From Lysobacter sp. FW306-1B-D06B (GTDB lineage Bacteria > Pseudomonadota > Gammaproteobacteria > Xanthomonadales > Xanthomonadaceae), in the NCBI RefSeq assembly GCF_038446665.1, contig NZ_CP151802.1:3348001-3412000 (forward strand): a stretch of 64,000 nucleotides of DNA, in the 5' to 3' direction. Both the position numbers and the translations under genes were made by a program. Shown one piece after another: positions 1 through 9,025 of the stretch (the stretch's first letter is position 1; each line of letters starts with the position of its first letter). Under the pieces are notes generated by a model. The model saw only the letters and a list, made by a program, of their open reading frames with translations, had not been told where the DNA came from and searched no databases.

Positions 1-3000
1 CCGCGTTCGCTGATGGCTTCGAATTCCTTGTAGACGGCTTCTTCGACGATGTCGGTGAGCTTGTCGACGATGAAGCTGCCCTGCCAGGGGTTCTCGTTGA
101 AGTTGAGCCCCAGCTCCTTGTTGATGATCATCTGGATGGCGACGGCGCGGCGCACGCTTTCTTCCGTGGGCGTGGTGATGGCTTCGTCGTAAGCGTTGGT
201 GTGCAGGCTGTTGCAGTTGTCGAACAGCGCGTACAGGGCTTGCAGCGTGGTGCGGATGTCGTTGAACTGGATTTCCTGCGCGTGCAGGGACCGGCCGCTG
301 GTCTGGATGTGGTACTTCATCATCTGGCTGCGTGCGGAGGCGCCGTAGCGCTCGCGCATGGCGCGGGCCCAGATGCGGCGGGCGACGCGGCCGATGACGG
401 TGTATTCCGGGTCCATGCCGTTGCTGAAGAAGAACGACAGGTTGGGCGCGAAGTCGTCGATCTTCATGCCGCGCGCGAGGTAGTACTCCACGATGGTGAA
501 GCCGTTGCTGAGCGTGAAGGCCAGCTGGCTGATCGGGTTCGCGCCGGCTTCGGCGATGTGGTAACCGCTGATGGACACCGAGTAGAAGTTGCGGACGTTC
601 TTGTCCACGAAGTACTGCTGGATGTCGCCCATCATGCGCAGGGCGAACTCGGTGCTGAAGATGCAGGTGTTCTGCGCCTGGTCTTCCTTCAGGATGTCGG
701 CCTGCACGGTGCCGCGCACGGTGGCGAGCGTCTGCGCCTTGATGTTTGCGTAGGTCTCGGCGTCGACGATCTGGTCGCCGGTGACACCCAGCAGGCCCAG
801 GCCGAGGCCGTCGTTGGTTTCGGGCAGCATGCCGCTGTATTCGGGGCGCTTGCGGCCTTCGAACATTTTTTCGATCTTGTCGTGCGCTTCGTCCCAGCGG
901 TGCTGGTCGGCGCGCAGGTACTTCTCGACCTGCTGGTCGATGGCGGTGTTCATGAACATCGCCAGGATGATCGGCGCCGGGCCGTTGATGGTCATCGACA
1001 CCGAGGTGCTGGGCGCGCACAGGTCGAAGCCGGAGTACAGCTTCTTCATGTCGTCCAGCGTGGCGATGTTGACGCCGGAGTTGCCGATCTTGCCGAAGAT
1101 GTCCGGGCGCACGGCGGGGTCTTCGCCGTAGAGCGTGACGCTGTCGAACGCGGTGGACAGGCGCGCGGCCGGCTGGCCGACGGACAGGTAATGGAAGCGG
1201 CGGTTGGTGCGCTCCGGCGTGCCTTCGCCGGCGAACATGCGGATGGGGTCTTCGCCGGTGCGGCGGTACGGGTACACGCCGCCGGTGTACGGGTAGTAGC
1301 CCGGCAGGTTTTCCTTCTGCAGGAAGGTCAGCAGTTCGCCCCAGCTCTTGTAGGTGGGCGCGGCGATCTTCGGGATCTTCTGGTGCGACAGCGATTCGCG
1401 GTAGTTCTCGACGCGGATGGTCTTGTCGCGGACCTGGTATTCGTTGACTTCGTCCGTGATGGACTTCAAGCGCGCGGGCCAGTCGCGCAGGAGCTTCAGC
1501 GCTTCGGACGTGAGCGACTGCACGGCGTCGTTGTAGCGCTGGCGGAGGGTGAGGAGGGTGCGGTCGACGGGCTGCCCTTCGACTTCGCCCTGCGGGCTAC
1601 GCTCAGGGCGAACGGTGTCGTTGAGAAGGTGCGCGGAGTCGTACAGATCCAGCGCCTTCGGCAGCGCGGCGTCACCCAGGTCGTGCAGCGATTGCCAGTA
1701 GCTCTGCGCGCGGTCGGCGGTCTCGGCCTGCGTTTCGATCTTCGCGTTGATGCCGCGGCCCTGCTCGGCGATCTCGGCGAGGTAACGCACGCGCGCGCCG
1801 GGAATCAGCACGGTGGCGCGCGGTTCCTTCAGCGAGGTGTCGAGTTCCGGCGTCCACTTGTCGGCCGGCAGTTGCAGCTTCTCGCGCAGCAGGCGGCACA
1901 GGTTGGCGAACATCCAGCTGATGCCGGGGTCGTTGAACTGGGAGGCAATGGTCGGGTAGACCGGGACGTCTTCGTCCTTGGTCGTGAAGGCTACGCGGTT
2001 GCGCTTCCACTGCTTGCGCACGTCGCGCAGGGCGTCTTCGGCGCCGCGCTTGTCGAACTTGTTCAGCACGACGAGTTCGGCGAAGTCGAGCATGTCGATC
2101 TTCTCCAGCTGGCTCGGCGCGCCGAAGTCGCTGGTCATGACGTACATGGGGAAATCGACGAGGTCGACGATTTCCGAATCGCTCTGGCCGATGCCGGCGG
2201 TTTCGACGATGACCAGGTCGTAGCCCAGGCCCTTGAGGAACCCGATGCAGTCCTTCAACACCGTGTTGGTGGCGGCGTGCTGACGGCGCGTGGCCATCGA
2301 ACGCATGTAGACGCGCTTGGAACGCAGCGAGTTCATGCGGATGCGGTCGCCCAGCAGCGCGCCACCGGTGCGGCGACGCGTGGGGTCGACGGAGATCACG
2401 GCGATGCGCATCTCCGGGAAGCTGGCGAGGAACCGGTTGAGCAGTTCGTCGGTGACCGACGACTTGCCGGCGCCGCCGGTGCCGGTGATGCCGACGACGG
2501 GCGTCTTGCCGCCGGCCAGCTGCCACTGCTTGCGCAGGTGCGCGAGCTGGGCTTCGTCGAACACGCCTTCTTCGATGGCGCTGAGGGTGCGGCCGATGCT
2601 GATTTCGTCATCGATGGCAGCGGTCTTGTCGGGATGCTCGGCGGACTTGCGGCCCTCGCCGGCGCGACGGATGACATCCTCGATCATCGCCACGAGGCCC
2701 ATGTGCATGCCGTCGTTGGGGTGGTAGATGCGTTCGACGCCGTAGGACTGGAGTTCGCGGATCTCTTCCGGCGTGATGGTGCCGCCGCCGCCGCCGAAGA
2801 CGCGGATGTGGCCGGCGCCGCGTTCTTTCAGCATGTCGACCATGTACTTGAAGTACTCGACGTGGCCGCCCTGGTAGGACGACAGGGCGATGCCGTCGGC
2901 GTCTTCCTGCAACGCGGCGCGGACGACGTCTTCCACCGAACGGTTGTGGCCGAGGTGGATCACTTCCGCGCCCTGTCCCTGGATCAGGCGCCGCATGATG

Positions 3001-3104
3001 TTGATGGCGGCGTCGTGCCCGTCGAACAGGCTGGCGGCGGTGACGAACCGCAGCGGGCTGGTCTCGGTCTGGGCTTCAGGGAGGTTGGTCGCGGGGGTGC
3101 TCAT
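1..3104 (-). CDS. icmF: Fused acyl-CoA mutase IcmF (isobutyryl-CoA mutase family), C-terminus cut by window edge
   Basis: A B12-dependent carbon-skeleton mutase fused to its own G-protein chaperone. It would interconvert isobutyryl-CoA and n-butyryl-CoA, or related branched acyl-CoAs. The N-terminal ~150 residues are a cobalamin-binding domain ([14 protein letters not shown], then a GGGGG loop). The MeaB-like GTPase follows, with P-loop [12 protein letters not shown] at about residues 205-216. The mutase domain holds [16 protein letters not shown] and [14 protein letters not shown]. Reading starts at ATG 3104 and stays open for 1034 codons to base 1, so roughly the last 60 residues of a ~1090-aa IcmF lie outside. 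The residue that discriminates substrate next to GGV is Tyr611, where characterised IcmF has Phe. The second discriminating position is Gln (QNTCIF), as in IcmF. The linker carries an inserted repeat (see 1575-1615). Family call is firm; exact substrate is uncertain. Confidence 0.93.
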   Translation of the reverse strand, partial: MSTPATNLPEAQTETSPLRFVTAASLFDGHDAAINIMRRLIQGQGAEVIHLGHNRSVEDVVRAALQEDADGIALSSYQGGHVEYFKYMVDMLKERGAGHIRVFGGGGGTITPEEIRELQSYGVERIYHPNDGMHMGLVAMIEDVIRRAGEGRKSAEHPDKTAAIDDEISIGRTLSAIEEGVFDEAQLAHLRKQWQLAGGKTPVVGITGTGGAGKSSVTDELLNRFLASFPEMRIAVISVDPTRRRTGGALLGDRIRMNSLRSKRVYMRSMATRRQHAATNTVLKDCIGFLKGLGYDLVIVETAGIGQSDSEIVDLVDFPMYVMTSDFGAPSQLEKIDMLDFAELVVLNKFDKRGAEDALRDVRKQWKRNRVAFTTKDEDVPVYPTIASQFNDPGISWMFANLCRLLREKLQLPADKWTPELDTSLKEPRATVLIPGARVRYLAEIAEQGRGINAKIETQAETADRAQSYWQSLHDLGDAALPKALDLYDSAHLLNDTVRPERSPQGEVEGQPVDRTLLTLRQRYNDAVQSLTSEALKLLRDWPARLKSITDEVNEYQVRDKTIRVENYRESLSHQKIPKIAAPTYKSWGELLTFLQKENLPGYYPYTGGVYPYRRTGEDPIRMFAGEGTPERTNRRFHYLSVGQPAARLSTAFDSVTLYGEDPAVRPDIFGKIGNSGVNIATLDDMKKLYSGFDLCAPSTSVSMTINGPAPIILAMFMNTAIDQQVEKYLRADQHRWDEAHDKIEKMFEGRKRPEYSGMLPETNDGLGLGLLGVTGDQIVDAETYANIKAQTLATVRGTVQADILKEDQAQNTCIFSTEFALRMMGDIQQYFVDKNVRNFYSVSISGYHIAEAGANPISQLAFTLSNGFTIVEYYLARGMKIDDFAPNLSFFFSNGMDPEYTVIGRVARRIWARAMRERYGASARSQMMKYHIQTSGRSLHAQEIQFNDIRTTLQALYALFDNCNSLHTNAYDEAITTPTEESVRRAVAIQMIINKELGLNFNENPWQGSFIVDKLTDIVEEAVYKEFEAISER
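1575..1615. repeat. Interspersed hairpin repeat inserted in frame inside icmF
   Basis: The arms TTCGCCCTG (1584-1592) and CAGGGCGAA (1604-1612) form a perfect 9-bp stem around CGGGCTACGCT. They are followed in the icmF sense by GTCGAAGGG. On the coding strand this reads [14 protein letters not shown] at about residues 496-509, in the linker between the GTPase and mutase domains. From general knowledge, this hairpin and its translation recur as a dispersed element in many proteobacterial genomes, normally between genes. Confidence 0.7.
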
Positions 3105-3220
3105 GGACGCTCGAAATACGGAAACGGTCGAATCCGTATTGTAGCCCGAGGGGGATTAGGGGCTTGTTGTGCGGCGCGGGAGCGGCCCCGTCCGATAGGT
3201 CGTTCGTCCGTCCGGATTGC

Positions 3221-3511
3221 CGTCATCCCGGCGAAGGCGGGACCCAGGCCCGCGCCCCTTTCGCGCTGTCTCGTCATTCCAGCGAAAGCTGGAATCCATG
3301 TTGCTTTTCGCCGTCGTGGGCAGCCCGGCGGAAGATCAAAATGGGTTCCAGCTTTCGCTGGAATGACGGGCCGGGGGCTTAAGGCGTGAGGGCCTGGATC
3401 CCGGCCTTCGCCGGGATGACAGTGAACTGCCACGCCCCCGGCCTTCGACGGGATGACGATGGAGCGCAAGGCGTACGGGCCTGGGTCCCGGCCTTCGCCG
3501 GGATGACGGGG
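3221..3511. repeat. Cluster of REP-like hairpin repeats upstream of icmF
   Basis: About six copies of a palindromic unit of type CGTCATCCCGGCGAAGGC / CCTTCGCCGGGATGAC lie here, in both orientations (about 3221, 3272, 3342, 3393, 3436, 3479). The copies at 3272-3300 and 3342-3368 are near-perfect inverses, CGTCATTCCAGCGAAAGC against its complement, and bracket a 40-bp core. This gives a MITE-like doublet of about 98 bp. The 3105-3811 gap holds these repeats and no convincing gene. Confidence 0.8.
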
Positions 3512-3528
3512 ACACACCGCTTACCCCG

Positions 3529-3563
3529 CCCCTCACCCCAACCCTCTCCCGACGGGAGAGCGG
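3529..3563. repeat. Second-family hairpin repeat (CCTCTCCCG-type)
   Basis: The sequence CCTCACCCCAACCCTCTCCC runs into GACGGGAGAG, giving a short CTCCCG/CGGGAG hairpin. Related copies occur near 8951, 18275, 32262, 32380, 60121 and 60215, always between genes. Confidence 0.55.
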
Positions 3564-3811
3564 CTGAAGACCCCGGCCGCCCTGCCCCGCTCGATACGTC
3601 TGAATCCTTACCCCCACTCGCCGCCGCTGCCCCGCGGAGCCGGCGCGCCGGGGTGTCTCCCGGACGGAGCGACGGCATGAAGGACCCGACCCCGACAATG
3701 CGCACGCGGCCTTCGCCGCCACTCGTGCAGGCCGTCCTGCTCCATGCCGCCATCTTCGGTAAAGACGGGTCGCTTTCTGGCTACACTCCCGGGCCCGCAC
3801 CGCGTGACGCC

Positions 3812-5077
3812 ATGAACGAAGACGCCGCCCTCCTCGAACTGCGCCGCCGCGCCCACGACGGGTCGCCGCAGGCGTTGTACCAGTTGGCCTCGGCGCTGGT
3901 GGTGCGGCACGAAATGGAAGAGGCGTTCTCCCTGCACCGCCGCGCGGCGGAAGCCGGGCTGGCGAATGCGCAGATCGAATACGCGCGCATGCTGATGTAC
4001 GGCGTGGGCTGTCGCGCCGAACCGACGCGCGCCGCCGAATGGTTGCTGCGCGCGGAAGCCGCAGGCAGCCCGATCGCAAGTTATTTCCTGGCGCTGATGT
4101 CGCTGGGCGGACGCACGTTGCCGCGCGACGGCCGCATCAACGAACGCGTGCTGCGCGCCGTGCGCGCCGACTACCCGCCGGCCTTGCGCGCGGCGGCGCT
4201 GCATTTCGGCCGCAAGGCGGCCCCCGGCGACCAGCTGCGCAGCCTTCAATTGCTGGAACGCGCGACGGGATTGGGCGACGTGGTCGCGGCGCGGTTGTTC
4301 GTCGAACGCCTCATGCACGGCGAAGGCGCCAAGCCCGAGCCCGGGGCCGCGCACGAGTTGCGCGTGCAACTGCGCGCGCGCGGCATCGGCCCGCTGCCGG
4401 ACATCACCGTGCCCGAGTTCGCGCCGTCGCAAACCGCGCCGGGCATGCTCGAAATGGAAGAAGCGTTACGCGCGCCGGATCTGCGCCTGCAATCCACGCG
4501 CCCGCACGTGATGACGGTCGATGGCCTGCTCAGCGCGGAGGAATGCCGTCTGCTGATCGCCAACGCCGAATCGCACCTGCAACGCTCGCGCACGCTGGAT
4601 CCGGAAACGGGCCTGCCGGTGGCGCAGGAAATCCGCACCAGCAGCGACGCCGCGCTCGATCCGATCCTGGAAGACCTGTCGCTTCGCGCGGTGCAGCTGC
4701 GCATGGCGGCCGCCGCCGGGGTGCCGCTGGACCACGCGGAGCATCTGGTGGTGCTGCGTTACGAGCCGGGTCAGGAATACCGCCCGCACCGCGACTACCG
4801 CCCGCCCAGTTCGATCGAAGCCGACCGCCCGCAGGCCGGCAACCGCCTGCGCACCATCTGCGTGTACCTCAACGACGTCGAGGCCGGCGGGCAGACGGAA
4901 TTCCCGGTCGCCGGATTGCAGGTCCAGCCGCGCCCGGGCCGGGCGGTGATCTTCGACAACCTCCATCCGGACGGGTCGCCGGATGTGGATTCGCTCCACG
5001 CGGGCCTGCCGGTGGAGCACGGCGTTAAGTGGCTGGCCACCCTCTGGCTGCGCCAGGCGCGGTACCGCGATTTCTGA
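3812..5077 (+). CDS. Sel1-like repeat protein with C-terminal prolyl 4-hydroxylase (2OG-Fe(II) oxygenase) domain
   Basis: A 421-residue protein. The N-terminal half is Sel1/TPR-like: residues 1-150 hold repeats such as ALYQLASALVV and AQIEYARMLMYGVG. The C-terminal ~200 residues form a P4Hc-type dioxygenase double-stranded beta-helix. Iron ligands are visible as H326-x-D328 (YRPHRDYR) and distal H396 (LHAG). K406 (HGVKW) is the 2-oxoglutarate-binding Lys. The N-terminal repeats could present a protein substrate, but that is inference. ATG 3812 is chosen because upstream sequence in this frame encodes only translated REP repeats and TACACT (3782) fits a -10. No signal peptide, so probably cytoplasmic. 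The hydroxylated target is unknown. Confidence 0.85.
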   Translation: MNEDAALLELRRRAHDGSPQALYQLASALVVRHEMEEAFSLHRRAAEAGLANAQIEYARMLMYGVGCRAEPTRAAEWLLRAEAAGSPIASYFLALMSLGGRTLPRDGRINERVLRAVRADYPPALRAAALHFGRKAAPGDQLRSLQLLERATGLGDVVAARLFVERLMHGEGAKPEPGAAHELRVQLRARGIGPLPDITVPEFAPSQTAPGMLEMEEALRAPDLRLQSTRPHVMTVDGLLSAEECRLLIANAESHLQRSRTLDPETGLPVAQEIRTSSDAALDPILEDLSLRAVQLRMAAAAGVPLDHAEHLVVLRYEPGQEYRPHRDYRPPSSIEADRPQAGNRLRTICVYLNDVEAGGQTEFPVAGLQVQPRPGRAVIFDNLHPDGSPDVDSLHAGLPVEHGVKWLATLWLRQARYRDF

Positions 5078-5265
5078 ACGGGCGAAGCCCCAAAGCCGTC
5101 CGTCGGCGTACCTGTCCGTATCCGCCGATTGCATTAGACTGTCGCGCCTGCGGTGGGGTCACACCCCTGTGCCGCAGAGGCGAATCCATTTCGATTCAAC
5201 GACTTACCCATCACAGTTGGCGTATAGCGCGACGCGCAACACCTCGCGCCAACGCGGAGCACCCG

Positions 5266-6369
5266 ATGATTTTCGAAACCCTGGACACCTTCGGCCACGA
5301 GCAGGTCGTGTTTTGCCACAACAAGGACGCGGGCCTGAAGGCCATCATCGCGATCCACAACACCGTGCTCGGTCCGGCCCTCGGCGGTACGCGCATGTGG
5401 CCGTACAAGACCGAGCAGGACGCGCTGAACGACGTGCTCCGCCTCTCGCGCGGCATGACCTACAAGAACGCGGTCGCGGGCCTGAACATCGGCGGCGGCA
5501 AGGCGGTGATCATCGGTGATCCGGCGGCCGACAAGTCCGAGGCGTTGTTCCGCGCGTTCGGCCAGTTCGTCGAATCGCTGGGCGGTCGTTACATCACGGC
5601 CGAAGACGTTGGCATCGACGTCAACGACATGGAATACGTGTACCGCGAGACCGAGTACGTCACCGGCGTGCACCAGGTCCACGGTGGTTCGGGCGACCCG
5701 TCGCCGTTCACCGCCTACGGCACGCTGCAGGGCCTGATGGCCACGCTCAACAAGCGTTTCGGCGATGAGGAAGTGGGCAAGTACTCCTACGCCGTGCAGG
5801 GCCTGGGCCATGTGGGCATGGAGTTCGTGAAGCTGCTCAAGGAGCGCGGCGCGAAGATCTTCGCCACCGACATCAACAAGGCGCTGGTCGACAAGGCCGT
5901 GTCCGAGTACGGCGTCGAGGCCGTGGGCCTGGACGAGATCTACGACGTCCCGGCCGAGGTGTACTCGCCGTGCGCGCTGGGCGGCACCGTCAACGAGAAC
6001 ACCCTGCCCCGCCTGAAGTCGAAGGTCATCTGCGGCGCGGCCAACAACCAGCTGGCCAACAACGCCATCGGCGACGAAGTGGCCAAGCGCGGCATCCTGT
6101 ACGCACCGGATTACGCGGTGAACGCGGGCGGCGTGATGAACGTGGCGCTGGAGCTGGACGGCTACAACCGCGAGCGCGCCATGCGCATGATGCGCACGAT
6201 CTATCACAACCTCGCGCGCATCTTCGAGATCGCCGAGCGTGATGCGATCCCGACCTACCGCGCGGCCGATCGTCTGGCCGAAGAGCGCATCAACGCCATC
6301 GGCAAGTTGAAGCTGCCGCTGGGCCGTTCGGCTCCGCGTTTCCAGGGCCGTATTCGCGGCGGGCATTGA
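5266..6369 (+). CDS. ldh: Leucine (branched-chain amino acid) dehydrogenase
   Basis: A 367-residue Glu/Leu/Phe/Val dehydrogenase that deaminates leucine, valine and isoleucine to 2-keto acids with NAD+. The family's catalytic-lysine motif NIGGGKAVIIGDP is present with K79. The Rossmann motif GLGHVG is at residues 179-184, and GGTRMWPY is near the N-terminus. Length matches leucine dehydrogenases (~365 aa). ATG 5266 follows GCGGAGC, a modest RBS; reading upstream would add a non-conserved stretch. It lies between icmF and the isovaleryl-CoA dehydrogenase gene. This fits entry of branched amino acids into catabolism or into branched-chain fatty acid primers. A strong terminator follows. Confidence 0.93.
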   Translation: MIFETLDTFGHEQVVFCHNKDAGLKAIIAIHNTVLGPALGGTRMWPYKTEQDALNDVLRLSRGMTYKNAVAGLNIGGGKAVIIGDPAADKSEALFRAFGQFVESLGGRYITAEDVGIDVNDMEYVYRETEYVTGVHQVHGGSGDPSPFTAYGTLQGLMATLNKRFGDEEVGKYSYAVQGLGHVGMEFVKLLKERGAKIFATDINKALVDKAVSEYGVEAVGLDEIYDVPAEVYSPCALGGTVNENTLPRLKSKVICGAANNQLANNAIGDEVAKRGILYAPDYAVNAGGVMNVALELDGYNRERAMRMMRTIYHNLARIFEIAERDAIPTYRAADRLAEERINAIGKLKLPLGRSAPRFQGRIRGGH

Positions 6370-6407
6370 TTCCGTCTGCGACGGCATCAGCACGATGCAA
6401 CGAGATG

Positions 6408-6436
6408 ACGCCCGGCTTGTCCGGGCGTTTTCTTTT
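6408..6436 (+). terminator. Rho-independent terminator after leucine dehydrogenase
   Basis: The stem ACGCCCGG (6408-6415) pairs with CCGGGCGT (6421-6428) across a 5-base loop and is followed by TTTCTTTT. Confidence 0.88.
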
Positions 6437-6479
6437 GGGAGTGCACGACCTTCACCGTTTTCGCAAACCTTGGGGAACC

Positions 6480-6712
6480 GTCATCCCGGCGAAGGCCTGT
6501 CCTGAGCTTGTCGAAGGGCCGGGATCCAGGCTGTCACGTCTTCAGTCCCTACTTTCGTCATCCCAGCGAAAGCTGGGATCCATTTGCTTTGCTGACCGAT
6601 GGAATCGCGAACGGCAATAGCGAACGTCAACATGGATTCCAGCTTTCGCTGGAATGACGAGACGAGTCGGAAAGCGTGACTGCCTGGATCCCGGCCTTCG
6701 CCGGGATGACGG
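6480..6712. repeat. REP-like cluster with a nested second repeat
   Basis: The first unit (6480-6530) is a CGTCATCCCGGCGAAGG half separated from its GGCCGGGATCCAGG partner by TGTCCTGAGCTTGTCGAAGG, itself a recognisable dispersed repeat. A doublet at about 6556-6661 has inverted ends, CGTCATCCCAGCGAAAGC against GCTTTCGCTGGAATGACG. A further inverted unit sits at 6684-6712. The gap 6437-6846 holds these repeats and no gene. Confidence 0.8.
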
Positions 6713-6846
6713 GAGCGGTGGGCGTAACGGCCGCGTCCTGGCCTTCCACCGTCATGACGCCTAACGCCCGCGTTTTTCAGGCTATTCCGAAAGACGCCTG
6801 CGCGCCCATCGTCCAAAGTGGAACACCCCACTTCGGAGTTGCCCTC

Positions 6847-7554
6847 ATGCGAGCCGCCCTTCCCCTCGCCGCCCTGTGCCTTGCCGCCGCGTTCGCCGCC
6901 AATGCCGGCGACGGCAAGATCGACTACGACCACCAGGACCAGTGGCAGGCCGCGCACGACACCGCGCAGTCGCCCATCGACATCGTCACGCACGACGCCG
7001 TGCCTGCGCGCGACGACGAGCCGTTGGCGCTGTCGTTCGACCACACGCACGCGCCGATGGAGGCCATCGACAACGGCCATGCCGTCGAAGTGGAAACCCA
7101 TGCCACGCAGGCGACGATCCGCGGCCGCCACTTCACCCTGGCGCAGTTCCACTTCCACGCGCAGAGCGAGCACACGCTCGACGGCAAGCACTTCCCGCTG
7201 GAAGGCCACTACGTCTTCAAGGCGCAGGACGGCCGGCTCGCCGTGGTCGGCGTGATGTACGAGATCGGCAAGCCCAACGCACAGGCGCAGGCGGTGCTCG
7301 ACAGCCTGGCGCACAAGCGCAACGCGCCGCATGAGGTGGACATCGACGGCCTGCTGCCGGCCAAGCGCGGCTACTACCACTACCTGGGCTCGCTGACCAC
7401 GCCGCCGTTGACGGAGAACGTGGAGTGGTATGTCCTGCCCGCGCCGGTGACGATGTCGAAGCAGCAGGTCGACGCTTTCGTGGCGCATTACCGCCACAAC
7501 AACCGCAACGTGCAGCCGCTGAACGGCCGTCCGCTGGTTCGCTACGGCGGCTGA
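6847..7554 (+). CDS. cah: Periplasmic alpha-type carbonic anhydrase
   Basis: Catalyses reversible CO2 hydration, here in the periplasm. Residues 1-20 (MRAALPLAALCLAAAFAANA) form a Sec signal peptide with an ANA cleavage site. The alpha-CA fold is marked by QSPIDI and by zinc ligands H102 and H104 (QFHFHAQSEH) and H121 (EGH). The C-terminal motif is GSLTTPPLTENVEW, where many family members have Cys before TE. Length 235 aa is typical of bacterial secreted forms. ATG 6847 is the start giving an intact signal peptide. It is a single gene flanked by repeats, so likely monocistronic. Confidence 0.92.
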   Translation: MRAALPLAALCLAAAFAANAGDGKIDYDHQDQWQAAHDTAQSPIDIVTHDAVPARDDEPLALSFDHTHAPMEAIDNGHAVEVETHATQATIRGRHFTLAQFHFHAQSEHTLDGKHFPLEGHYVFKAQDGRLAVVGVMYEIGKPNAQAQAVLDSLAHKRNAPHEVDIDGLLPAKRGYYHYLGSLTTPPLTENVEWYVLPAPVTMSKQQVDAFVAHYRHNNRNVQPLNGRPLVRYGG

Positions 7555-7721
7555 GCGGGACGCATCGGGCGCCCCGGATTCGCCATTGCAGCGGGCCCGG
7601 GGCGCCTGGTTTCCCGCGTTTTATTGCACCGCACGACGAAGGTTTCATGCCGGGCCCCTAGAATTGGCGCATCGCGCGACGTCGTCCGACACGCGCCCGC
7701 CCTCCAGACCCAAGGATTCCC

Positions 7722-8879
7722 ATGCGCCCTTTCCCCCTCGGCGATGACATCGATGCCCTGCGCGACGCCATTCGCCGCTTCGCCGAGGTGGAGATCGCAC
7801 CGCGCGCGGCGCAGATCGACGAGGAGAACTGGTTCCCGCAGGACCTGTGGCCGAAGCTGGGCGAAATGGGCCTGCTGGGCATGACCGTGCCCGGCGAGTA
7901 CGGCGGCAGCGACATGGGGTATCTCGCGCATCTGGTCGCGATGGAAGAGATCTCACGCGCCTCCGGTTCGGTGGGCCTGAGCTACGGCGCGCACTCCAAC
8001 CTGTGCGTGAGCAACCTCTACGCCAACGGCAACGAGGACCAGCGCAACAAGTACATGCCGAAGCTGTGCAGCGGCGAATGGAAGGGCGCGCTGGCGATGA
8101 GCGAGCCGGGCGCGGGTTCCGACGTGGTGGGTTCGATGAGCTGCCGCGCCGAACTGCGCGATGGCAAGTGGATCGCCAACGGCAACAAGATGTGGATCAC
8201 CAACGGCCCCGAAGCCGACGTGCTGATCGTCTACATGCGCACCGCCGGCAAGGACGCGGGCAGCCAGTGCATGACCGCCTTCATCGTCGAGAAGGGCATG
8301 AAGGGGTTCTCCACCGCGCAGAAGCTGGACAAGTTCGGCATGCGCGGCTCCAACACCTGCGAGCTGGTGTTCGAGGACTGCGAGATTCCGGCGGAAAACG
8401 TGCTGGGCGAGGTCAACAAGGGCGTGCGCGTGCTCATGCGCGGCCTCAACACCGAGCGACTGGTGCTGACCGGCGGGCCGATCGGTCTGATGCAGGCGGC
8501 GCTGGACATCGCCCTGCCCTACGTGCGCGAGCGCAAGCAGTTCAACGCGGCCATCGGCACGTTCGGACTGATGCAGGGCAAGATCGCCGACATGTACACC
8601 GCGCTGCAGTCCAGCCGCGCGTTCGCCTACCAGGTGGCGCGCGATTTCGACGGTGGCCACAGCAGCCGCGTCGACGCGGCGGCGTGCCTGCTGCATGCGT
8701 CCGAAGCGGCCGTGCAAGTGGCGCTGGAAGGCATCCAGGCGCTGGGCGGAAACGGCTACATCAACGAGTTCCCGACCGGGCGCATCCTGCGCGACGCGAA
8801 GCTCTACGCGATCGGCGCGGGCACGAACGAGATCCGGCGCATGCTGATCGGGCGGGAGCTGTTCGAAGAGCGGCATTGA
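7722..8879 (+). CDS. liuA: Isovaleryl-CoA dehydrogenase
   Basis: A 385-residue FAD acyl-CoA dehydrogenase oxidising isovaleryl-CoA to 3-methylcrotonyl-CoA, the third step of leucine breakdown. Family signatures are [15 protein letters not shown] (flavin/substrate site), [18 protein letters not shown], and [15 protein letters not shown]. The last contains E245 at the catalytic-base position typical of isovaleryl-CoA dehydrogenases rather than of short/medium-chain enzymes. The C-terminal [19 protein letters not shown] matches as well. TAGAAT at 7661 could be a -10. Methylcrotonyl-CoA carboxylase, the next enzyme, is encoded from 15258 and 22212, and the final lyase at 24230, which supports the assignment. 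Confidence 0.94.
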   Translation: MRPFPLGDDIDALRDAIRRFAEVEIAPRAAQIDEENWFPQDLWPKLGEMGLLGMTVPGEYGGSDMGYLAHLVAMEEISRASGSVGLSYGAHSNLCVSNLYANGNEDQRNKYMPKLCSGEWKGALAMSEPGAGSDVVGSMSCRAELRDGKWIANGNKMWITNGPEADVLIVYMRTAGKDAGSQCMTAFIVEKGMKGFSTAQKLDKFGMRGSNTCELVFEDCEIPAENVLGEVNKGVRVLMRGLNTERLVLTGGPIGLMQAALDIALPYVRERKQFNAAIGTFGLMQGKIADMYTALQSSRAFAYQVARDFDGGHSSRVDAAACLLHASEAAVQVALEGIQALGGNGYINEFPTGRILRDAKLYAIGAGTNEIRRMLIGRELFEERH

Positions 8880-8950
8880 GCGATGTAGCGGGATCGCGTT
8901 CGGATCGAGCGCGTTCCGCGGTGAGCTCGCCAGTCGCCCCCCGTCCCCAA

Positions 8951-8974
8951 CACTCCCCTGCTGGCAGGGGAGTG
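8951..8974. repeat. Second-family hairpin downstream of liuA
   Basis: CACTCCCCTG pairs with CAGGGGAGTG across four bases. It precedes the terminator at 8985 and resembles other CTCCCC/GGGGAG hairpins in the window. Confidence 0.55.
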
Positions 8975-8984
8975 TGCAAAGAAC

Positions 8985-9018
8985 AAGGCCGCTGCATCGC
9001 GCAGCGGCCTTTTCGTTT
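8985..9018. terminator. Terminator between convergent liuA and autotransporter gene
   Basis: The 11-bp stem AAGGCCGCTGC / GCAGCGGCCTT (8985-8995, 9001-9011) is followed by TTTCGTTT on the + strand. It lies between the 3' ends of two convergent genes. With A's at its left edge it may also serve the minus strand. Confidence 0.85.
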
Positions 9019-9025
9019 CATGCGA

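Noticed and set aside
201..3389. 1062-codon + strand frame opposite icmF
   Set aside because: It is the antisense shadow of icmF and runs on into REP repeats. The minus frame shows clear conserved mutase and GTPase motifs.
3221..3511. Insertion sequence with terminal inverted repeats
   Set aside because: No transposase frame or target duplication; the palindromes are REP-like units that recur at many gaps.
7568..7611. Terminator after the carbonic anhydrase gene
   Set aside because: GGCGCCCCGG/CCGGGGCGCC arms exist but the loop is long and no T-run follows, so it was not listed as a terminator.
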